Source: JANXAZ01 sp964504655
Lineage (GTDB): Bacteria > Pseudomonadota > Alphaproteobacteria > Geminicoccales > Geminicoccaceae
Direction: 5' to 3'
Assembly: GCA_964504655.1 (NCBI GenBank)
Contig: CAZDFD010000088.1
Span: 1-18,076, forward strand
DNA: 18,076 nt
This document shows, one piece after another, positions 12,964-18,076 of the stretch. The notes under the pieces are model-generated. The model ran no database searches. It saw nothing but the letters and a program-made list of their open reading frames with translations, and had not been told where the DNA came from. Made by a program: the position numbers and the translations under genes. Each line of letters begins with the position of its first letter. Positions within the stretch are counted from its first letter, which is position 1.

Positions 12964-14970
12964 TCAGCCGCCCTCCGCCGCGGGCTCGACCAGATCGAGC
13001 AGGAGCGTGCCCTCCTCGACCTGCTCGCCCTCGCCCACGTGCACCGCGCCGACCCGGCCGTCGCGCGGGGCCAGGAGGCGGTGCTCCATCTTCATGGCCT
13101 CGAGCACCGCCAAGGGCTGGCCGCGGGCGACCGTCTCGCCCGGGGCCACCAGCAGGCGCGCCACCTTGCCCGGCATCGGTGCCGTGAGCATGCCCTCGGC
13201 GCCGAGCTCGGCCGCGGCGCCGCCGGCCTCGGCGGCGCGGCGGAGCTGCACCCGCCGACCGTCGAGGACGAGCTCGATCCGCTCGCCCGCGAGCGCCGCC
13301 GCGAGGCGCAGCCGCCGTCCGTCCGCCTCGAGCCAGGGGCCGGCCTCGTCGCTGCCGTGGGCCAGGACGCCGAGCGTCCGGCCGTCGAGCCGCACCTCCG
13401 GCCGCTCCCTCGGCCCGAGCAGCTCGACCAGCCGCTCGCGCCCGGCCGCCTCGAGGCGCACGGCGCGGCGGGCCGGGGCCGCGAGGCGGAAGCCGTCCAG
13501 GGTCAGCCAGGGCGAGCCGGCCCGGGGGCCGGCTCCGGCCAGGGCCGCGGCGCGGTCGGCCTCGGCCACGAGCAGCGCCGCCGCCGCGAGCTCGAGCGGC
13601 GAGGGCTCCTCCTCGGCCCGGGCGAGCTCGGCGCCCTCGCGGTCGAGCCAGGTGACGTCGATGGCGAGGTCCCGGAAGGCCGGCGCCGCGACCGCCCGGC
13701 GCAGGAAGGCGAGGTTGGTCGCCGGGCCCAGGACGAGGCTCGCTTCGAGCGCGCGTTCGAGCCGCGCCAGGGCGGTGGCGCGGTCGGCGCCGTGGGCGAC
13801 GATCTTGGCGATCATCGGGTCGTAGAAGGCGGTCACCGTGTCGCCCTCCTCGACACCGGTGTCGACCCGCACCCCCGGCAGGCCCAAGGGCAGCACCAGC
13901 CGCTCGAGCCGCCCGGTCGAAGGCAGGAAGCCTCTGGCCGGATCCTCGGCGTAGAGCCGCGCCTCGACGGCGTGGCCGTCGGCCCGGATCGCCTCCTGGC
14001 GGAGCTTCAGTGGGCGGCCGGCCGCGACCTCGAGCTGGAGCGCCACGAGGTCGAGCCCGGTCACGGCCTCGGTCACCGGATGCTCGACCTGGAGGCGGGT
14101 GTTCATCTCGATGAAGGCGAAGCTCCCGTCCGGCGCCAGGAGGAACTCGACGGTGCCGGCGCCCTCGTAGCCGGCGGCCCGGGCGAGGCGCACGGCGGCA
14201 TCCGCGAGGGCCGCGCGGAGCGGCTCGGGCAGGTCCGGGGCCGGAGCCTCCTCGAGGATCTTCTGGTGCCGGCGCTGCAGGGTGCAGTCGCGCTCGAGCA
14301 GGTGCAGGACGGTGCCGTGGCGGTCGCCCAGGACCTGCACCTCGATGTGGCGCGGCCGCTCGATCAGCCGCTCGAGCAGCACCCGCTCGTCGCCGAACGC
14401 GGCCCGGGCCTCGCGCCGGCAGGCGGCGAGCGCCTCGGCGAGATCGGCCGGCCGGTCGACCCGGCGCATGCCCTTGCCGCCGCCGCCGGCCACGGCCTTG
14501 ACGAGGAGCGGGAAGCCGATCGCGGCCGCCTCGGCGGCGAGCCGGGCGTCGCTCTGATCGGCGCCCCGGTAGCCCGGGACCAAGGGCACGCCCGCCGCCT
14601 CGGCCACCTCCTTGGCGGTGTCCTTGCCGCCGAGGCGGGCCATGGCCTCGGGCGAGGGGCCGACGAAGACGAGCCCCGCCGCGCGAACGGCCTCGGCGAA
14701 GGCCGGGCTCTCGGCGAGGAAGCCGTAGCCCGGGTGGACCGCATCCGCGCCCGTTCGCCGCATCGCCTCGAGGATCCGCGGGATCTGGAGGTAGCTGTCG
14801 GCGGCGGGCGGCGGGCCGATCGCGACCGCCTCGTCGGCCAGCCGCACGTGGCGGGCGTTGCGGTCGGCCTCGGAGAACACCGCCACGGTGCGGATGCCGA
14901 GCCGCCGGCAGGTCCGCGCGATCCGGCAGGCGATCTCGCCGCGGTTGGCGATCAGGAGCTTGTCGATCAC
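12964..14970 (-). CDS. liuD: Methylcrotonoyl-CoA carboxylase alpha subunit (biotin carboxylase + biotin carrier)
   Basis: 668 residues, the normal length for MCC alpha. Biotin carboxylase domain at 1-450 (start VIDKLLIANRGEIACRI), with ATP-grasp glycine loop VAGGGGKGM (160-168), HIEVQVLGDRHG (208-219) and catalytic IEMNTRLQVEHPVTE (287-301). A linker region follows, then a C-terminal biotinyl domain with biotin-accepting K627 in EAMKMEH. It carboxylates its own biotin using ATP and bicarbonate; the beta subunit then transfers the carboxyl to 3-methylcrotonyl-CoA in leucine breakdown. The start is GTG at 14970, behind GGAGAG five bases upstream, and overlaps the liuC stop by four bases (GTGA), a classic coupled junction. 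The alpha subunits of propionyl-, acetyl- and geranyl-CoA carboxylases look alike; the adjacent beta subunit and hydratase favour MCC. Confidence 0.93.
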   Translation of the reverse strand: MIDKLLIANRGEIACRIARTCRRLGIRTVAVFSEADRNARHVRLADEAVAIGPPPAADSYLQIPRILEAMRRTGADAVHPGYGFLAESPAFAEAVRAAGLVFVGPSPEAMARLGGKDTAKEVAEAAGVPLVPGYRGADQSDARLAAEAAAIGFPLLVKAVAGGGGKGMRRVDRPADLAEALAACRREARAAFGDERVLLERLIERPRHIEVQVLGDRHGTVLHLLERDCTLQRRHQKILEEAPAPDLPEPLRAALADAAVRLARAAGYEGAGTVEFLLAPDGSFAFIEMNTRLQVEHPVTEAVTGLDLVALQLEVAAGRPLKLRQEAIRADGHAVEARLYAEDPARGFLPSTGRLERLVLPLGLPGVRVDTGVEEGDTVTAFYDPMIAKIVAHGADRATALARLERALEASLVLGPATNLAFLRRAVAAPAFRDLAIDVTWLDREGAELARAEEEPSPLELAAAALLVAEADRAAALAGAGPRAGSPWLTLDGFRLAAPARRAVRLEAAGRERLVELLGPRERPEVRLDGRTLGVLAHGSDEAGPWLEADGRRLRLAAALAGERIELVLDGRRVQLRRAAEAGGAAAELGAEGMLTAPMPGKVARLLVAPGETVARGQPLAVLEAMKMEHRLLAPRDGRVGAVHVGEGEQVEEGTLLLDLVEPAAEGG

Positions 14971-15776
14971 CCGGGCTCTCCGGGCGGCGTCCGCCAGGCC
15001 GGCGGGCGCTTCTCGAGGAACGCCCGGATCCCCTCGCGGCCCTCGGCCGAGGCGCGCCGCGCGGCGATGGCCGCGACCGTGGCCTCGGTCAGGACGCCGC
15101 CGCCCTGCGGCATCGAGAGCACGAGGCGGACGAGCTCCTTGCTCGCCGCCTGCGCCTCGGGCGCGCCCTCGAGCAGGAGCGCCACGATCTCGGCCACCCG
15201 GGCGTCGAGCTCGGCCTCCGCCACCACCTCGTGGACGAGCCCGATCGCCTGGGCCCGCACCGCGGCGATCCGCTCGCCGGTGAGGAACAGCCGGCGCGCC
15301 TCGCGCGGCCCGATGGCGCGCAGCACGAAGGGCGAGATCACCGCCGGCAGGAGCCCGAGCCGCACCTCGGTGGTGCCGAAGCTCGCCCCCTCGCAGGCGA
15401 TGGCGATGTCGGCCGCGGCCACGAGGCCCGTGCCGCCGCCGAGGGCCGCACCCTGGACGCGGGCCACGACCGGCCGCGGGCACTCGTCGATCGCCCGCAG
15501 CATCCGCGCGAGGTTGCGCGCGTCGGCGCGGTTCTCGGCCTCGCCGTAGCCGGCCGCCCGGCGCATCCAGTCGAGATCGGCGCCGGCCGAGAAGCTCCTG
15601 CCCTCGCCCGCGAGCACGATCACCCGCACGGCCGGGTCCCGGCCGAGCTCCTCGAAGGCCCGGGCGAGCGCCTCGACGAGCGCCTCGTCGAAGGCGTTGT
15701 GGCGCTCGGGCCGGCACATCCACACCGTCGCCCGCGCGCCCGCACGGTCGACCCGAAGGCCCGTGGCTCCGCCCAT
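14967..15776 (-). CDS. liuC: Methylglutaconyl-CoA hydratase (crotonase family)
   Basis: 269 residues. Crotonase fold with the CoA/oxyanion segment SFSAGADLDWMRR (61-73), the loop GAALGGGTGLVAAADIAIAC (109-128) and the catalytic-type Glu E137 in FGTTEVRLGLLPAVISPFVL. The first crotonase Glu position is Gly here (G117). This pattern, with PAVISPFVLRAIG, is what I know from methylglutaconyl-CoA/LiuC-type hydratases rather than fatty-acid enoyl-CoA hydratases. It hydrates 3-methylglutaconyl-CoA, the carboxylase product, to HMG-CoA. The ATG at 15774-15776 has GGAGG five bases upstream; a GTG two codons earlier would bury that site. It starts 24 bp after the beta-subunit gene and overlaps the alpha-subunit gene by four bases, giving the order carboxylase beta, hydratase, carboxylase alpha. 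Confidence 0.9.
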   Translation of the reverse strand: MGGATGLRVDRAGARATVWMCRPERHNAFDEALVEALARAFEELGRDPAVRVIVLAGEGRSFSAGADLDWMRRAAGYGEAENRADARNLARMLRAIDECPRPVVARVQGAALGGGTGLVAAADIAIACEGASFGTTEVRLGLLPAVISPFVLRAIGPREARRLFLTGERIAAVRAQAIGLVHEVVAEAELDARVAEIVALLLEGAPEAQAASKELVRLVLSMPQGGGVLTEATVAAIAARRASAEGREGIRAFLEKRPPAWRTPPGEPG

Positions 15777-15800
15777 GCGCACCTCCGGCCCGCCGCGGGC

Positions 15801-17408
15801 CTACATGCGGAAGACGCCGAAGCGGGTCGCCTCGACCGGCGCCTCGAGCGTCGCGAACAGGCCGAGTGCCAGCACCTCGCGGGTCTGCGCCGGGTCGAGG
15901 ACCCCGTCGTCCCACAGCCGGGCGGTGGCGTAGTAGGGGTTGCCCTGCTCCTCGTACTGGGCGCGGATCGGTGCCTTGAACGCCGCCTCCTCGGCGGCGC
16001 TCCAGCTGCCGCCCTGCGCCTCGAGGGCGTCGCGGCGGACCCGCGCCAGCACGTTCGCGGCCTGCTCGCCGCCCATCACCGAGATCCGCGCATTGGGCCA
16101 GGTCCAGAGAAAGCGCGGCTCGAAGGCGCGGCCGCACATGCCGTAGTTGCCGGCCCCGAAGCTGCCGCCGACGATCAGCGTCAGTTTCGGCACGGCGGCG
16201 CAGGAGACCGCGGTCACGAGCTTGGCGCCGTCCTTGGCGATGCCGCCGTGCTCGTAGCGCCGGCCGACCATGAAGCCGGTGATGTTCTGCAGGAAGAGCA
16301 TCGGCACGTCGCGCTGGCAGCAGAGCTCGACGAAATGGGCGCCCTTGAGCGCCGATTCGCTGAACAGGATGCCGTTGTTGGCGAGGATGCCGACCGGGCA
16401 GCCCAGGATCCGGGCGAAGCCGGTGACCAGGGTCGGTCCGTAGCGCGGTTTGAACTCGTCGAGCTCGGAGCCGTCGACCAGCCGGGCGATCACCTCGCGG
16501 ATCTCGAGCGGCTCGCGCAGATCGGCCGGCAGGAGGCCGTAGAGCTCCTCGGGGTCGTAGAGCGGCGGGCGCGGTGCCGCGAGCGCCAGGGCCGGGGCCC
16601 CGGGCGGCCCGAGGCTCGCCACGATCCGCCGGGCGATGGCGAGCGCGTGCGCGTCGTCCTCGGCCAGGTGGTCGGCCACGCCCGAGATCCGGGTGTGGAC
16701 GTCGCCGCCGCCGAGCTCCTCGGCGCTCACCACCTCGCCCGTGGCGGCGCGCACGAGCGGCGGCCCGCCGAGGAAGATGGTGCCCTGATCCCGGACGATG
16801 ACCGCCTCGTCCGACATCGCCGGGACGTAGGCGCCGCCGGCGGTGCAGGAGCCCATGACCACGGCGATCTGGGCGATGCCCAGAGCGGACAGGGTCGCCT
16901 GGTTGTAGAAGATCCGGCCGAAATGCTCGCGGTCGGGGAACACCTCGTCCTGGTTGGGCAGGTTGGCGCCGCCGCTGTCGACCAGGTACACGCAGGGCAG
17001 GCGGTTGGCGCGCGCGACCGCCTGGGCGCGCAGGTGCTTCTTGACCGTCAGCGGATAGTAGGTGCCGCCCTTGACCGTGGCGTCGTTGCAGACGACCACG
17101 CACAACCGCCCGGCGATCCGGCCGATCCCGGTGATCAGGCCTGCGGCCGGCACCTCCTCGCCGTAGAGGCCGGTGGCGGCGAGCTGCGAGAGCTCGAGGA
17201 ACGGCGAGCCCGGGTCGAGCAGCCGCTCGACCCGCTCGCGCGGCAGGAGCTTGCCGCGCTCGAGGTGGCGGCGGCGCGCCCGCTCCTCGCCGCCCCGGGC
17301 GGCGCGCGCCACGCGCTCGCGCAGCTCGGTCGCGAGCGCGCGGTTGCGCGCGGCGTTGGCGCGGAACGCCTCGGTGCGCGGGTCGAGCCGCGAGCGCAGC
17401 ACCGTCAT
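15801..17408 (-). CDS. liuB: Methylcrotonoyl-CoA carboxylase beta subunit (carboxyltransferase)
   Basis: 535 residues, full family length. Both carboxyltransferase half-domains are present, with the CoA/biotin-binding oxyanion segments MGSCTAGGAYVPAMSDEAVI (185-204) and GGSFGAGNYGMCGRAF (414-429). LVDSGGANLPNQDEVFPD (142-159) and QNITGFMVGRRYEHGGIAKD (374-393) are typical of MCC beta. The carboxyl goes from biotin on the alpha subunit to 3-methylcrotonyl-CoA. The ATG at 17406-17408 has no clear ribosome-binding site, but the N-terminal sequence fits the family. It is the first clear liu-type gene in this run, 61 bp after the HCCA-isomerase-like gene. The isovaleryl-CoA dehydrogenase that often precedes it is absent from the window, and putA occupies the place where HMG-CoA lyase is often found. 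Confidence 0.94.
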   Translation of the reverse strand: MTVLRSRLDPRTEAFRANAARNRALATELRERVARAARGGEERARRRHLERGKLLPRERVERLLDPGSPFLELSQLAATGLYGEEVPAAGLITGIGRIAGRLCVVVCNDATVKGGTYYPLTVKKHLRAQAVARANRLPCVYLVDSGGANLPNQDEVFPDREHFGRIFYNQATLSALGIAQIAVVMGSCTAGGAYVPAMSDEAVIVRDQGTIFLGGPPLVRAATGEVVSAEELGGGDVHTRISGVADHLAEDDAHALAIARRIVASLGPPGAPALALAAPRPPLYDPEELYGLLPADLREPLEIREVIARLVDGSELDEFKPRYGPTLVTGFARILGCPVGILANNGILFSESALKGAHFVELCCQRDVPMLFLQNITGFMVGRRYEHGGIAKDGAKLVTAVSCAAVPKLTLIVGGSFGAGNYGMCGRAFEPRFLWTWPNARISVMGGEQAANVLARVRRDALEAQGGSWSAAEEAAFKAPIRAQYEEQGNPYYATARLWDDGVLDPAQTREVLALGLFATLEAPVEATRFGVFRM

Positions 17409-17469
17409 GGCGCGGTTCTAGGCGCGCCGCCGAGCCCGGTCCACGGCCGGCGCGGGGGCGGCCGGGGGC

Positions 17470-18072
17470 TCACCAGCCGCCGGTGGCGAGCCAGCGCTCG
17501 ACCTGGTCGAGGCGGTCGGCGCCCCAGAACGGCTCGTCGTCGACGAACAGGAACGGCGAGCCGAACACGCCGCGGGCGATCGAGCGGTCGGTCTCCTCCT
17601 TGAGCCGGGCCTTGATGCGCGGATCCTGGACGGCGGCCAGGAGCTCGGCCCGGTCGATCCCGAGCGTGCGGCCGACCTCGGCCACGGCCTCGGCCCCCGA
17701 GAGGTCGCGGCCCTCGCCCCAATGGGCGTGCCAGATCGCCTGGGCGAGGCCCTTGGCGAGGTCCTCGTCCTGCTCGAACAGCCACCAGTAGGCCCGGCTG
17801 GCGGCGAGGCTGTTCATGGGCATGACCGCGGGCAGCGTCAGCGGCGCGTCGAGCAGGCGGGCGAAGCGCGGCACGTCGCGCCGCAGATACTCGCCCTTGA
17901 GGGGTGCCTGGACGTTCGGCTGCGAGCCCGTGAGCTTGAGGACGGCGCCGAGCATGATCGGCCGCCAGGTGACCTCGCGGCCGTGCGCCGCGGCGATGGT
18001 CTCGATCCTGAGGCTCGCCAGATAGCCGTAGGGCGAGGCGAACTCGAAGTAGAAGTCGATCGGCGCGGTCAT
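17470..18072 (-). CDS. 2-hydroxychromene-2-carboxylate isomerase / DsbA-like thioredoxin-fold protein
   Basis: 200 residues, the usual length of the HCCA isomerase (kappa-GST-like) family. It starts at the ATG 18070-18072, only four bases inside the window, so the ribosome-binding site cannot be judged. The active-site segment is FYFEFASPYGYLAS (7-20), where the nucleophilic Cys of DsbA is replaced by Ser (S13), as in the glutathione-binding Ser of the isomerases; there is no CxxC. The C-terminal GVFGSPFLFVDDEPFWGADR (168-187) contains the family's cis-Pro loop (GSP). Such enzymes isomerise 2-hydroxychromene-2-carboxylate in naphthalene catabolism, but many members have unknown substrates, and nothing else here points to aromatic breakdown. 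It is the first visible gene of the minus-strand catabolic run. Family placement is good; the reaction is not established. Confidence 0.85.
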   Translation of the reverse strand: MTAPIDFYFEFASPYGYLASLRIETIAAAHGREVTWRPIMLGAVLKLTGSQPNVQAPLKGEYLRRDVPRFARLLDAPLTLPAVMPMNSLAASRAYWWLFEQDEDLAKGLAQAIWHAHWGEGRDLSGAEAVAEVGRTLGIDRAELLAAVQDPRIKARLKEETDRSIARGVFGSPFLFVDDEPFWGADRLDQVERWLATGGW

Positions 18073-18076
18073 GCGG

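Noticed and set aside
12964..17103. A single minus-strand open frame that would fuse liuD to upstream sequence
   Set aside because: The part upstream of 14970 is an out-of-frame reading of liuC and liuB. The GTG at 14970 with a GGAGAG site and the start VIDKLLIANRGEIACRI mark the true N-terminus.
9978..17603. Long plus-strand open frames opposite putA, liuD, liuC and liuB (9978-12929, 12826-15549, 15231-17603)
   Set aside because: The minus-strand proteins in these places have complete domains and catalytic residues; the plus-strand products are low-complexity and match nothing I know.
1..18076. CRISPR arrays, tRNA/rRNA genes, insertion sequences or phage genes
   Set aside because: I saw no regularly spaced direct repeats, no tRNA-like cloverleaf, no transposase or integrase motifs, and no gap large enough to hold them.

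Overview
The window is very GC-rich, densely coding bacterial DNA. No stretch over about 150 bp lacks a gene. High GC, short-form (type A) PutA, methylcrotonoyl-CoA carboxylase genes and a proline/leucine catabolic set fit an environmental alphaproteobacterium, perhaps Rhodospirillales-like. That placement is an inference; no rRNA or other marker is present. I saw no tRNA, rRNA, CRISPR array, insertion sequence or prophage gene.

Left part (1-8197, all minus strand): a four-gene envelope/signalling cluster. In transcription order it holds a membrane class III nucleotide cyclase with a periplasmic CHASE2 sensor (6074-8197), an exported FecR-TPR-beta-barrel protein of 1083 residues (2704-5955), a 150-residue membrane-anchored four-cysteine protein of unknown function (2149-2601), and a second FecR-TPR-barrel paralogue (1-2006) cut by the window edge. 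The two large proteins share architecture and many signature segments, so they come from a duplication. Gaps between these genes are 118, 102 and 142 bp; short GC inverted repeats lie in all three. My reading is an outer-membrane/periplasm sensing unit wired to a cyclic-nucleotide output. This is the most interesting part of the window.

Middle (8253-8981, plus strand): a short-chain dehydrogenase-like protein, divergent from the cyclase across 55 bp and lacking the usual YxxxK catalytic pair. Its 3' end overlaps the converging prepilin peptidase gene by 20 bp.

Right part (8962-18072, all minus strand): a catabolic run. Transcription passes through an HCCA-isomerase/DsbA-like protein, methylcrotonoyl-CoA carboxylase beta subunit (liuB), methylglutaconyl-CoA hydratase (liuC), carboxylase alpha subunit (liuD), bifunctional proline dehydrogenase/P5C dehydrogenase (putA), and a prepilin peptidase whose TTG start overlaps the putA stop. 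LiuB+LiuD carboxylate 3-methylcrotonyl-CoA and LiuC hydrates the product, the middle steps of leucine breakdown. PutA oxidises proline to glutamate. Isovaleryl-CoA dehydrogenase and HMG-CoA lyase are not in the window. A candidate promoter before putA suggests it may also be transcribed independently.

Several genes start with TTG or GTG. I chose these starts from ribosome-binding sites and the position of signal peptides. Long open frames opposite the real genes are an effect of the GC content and are left out.
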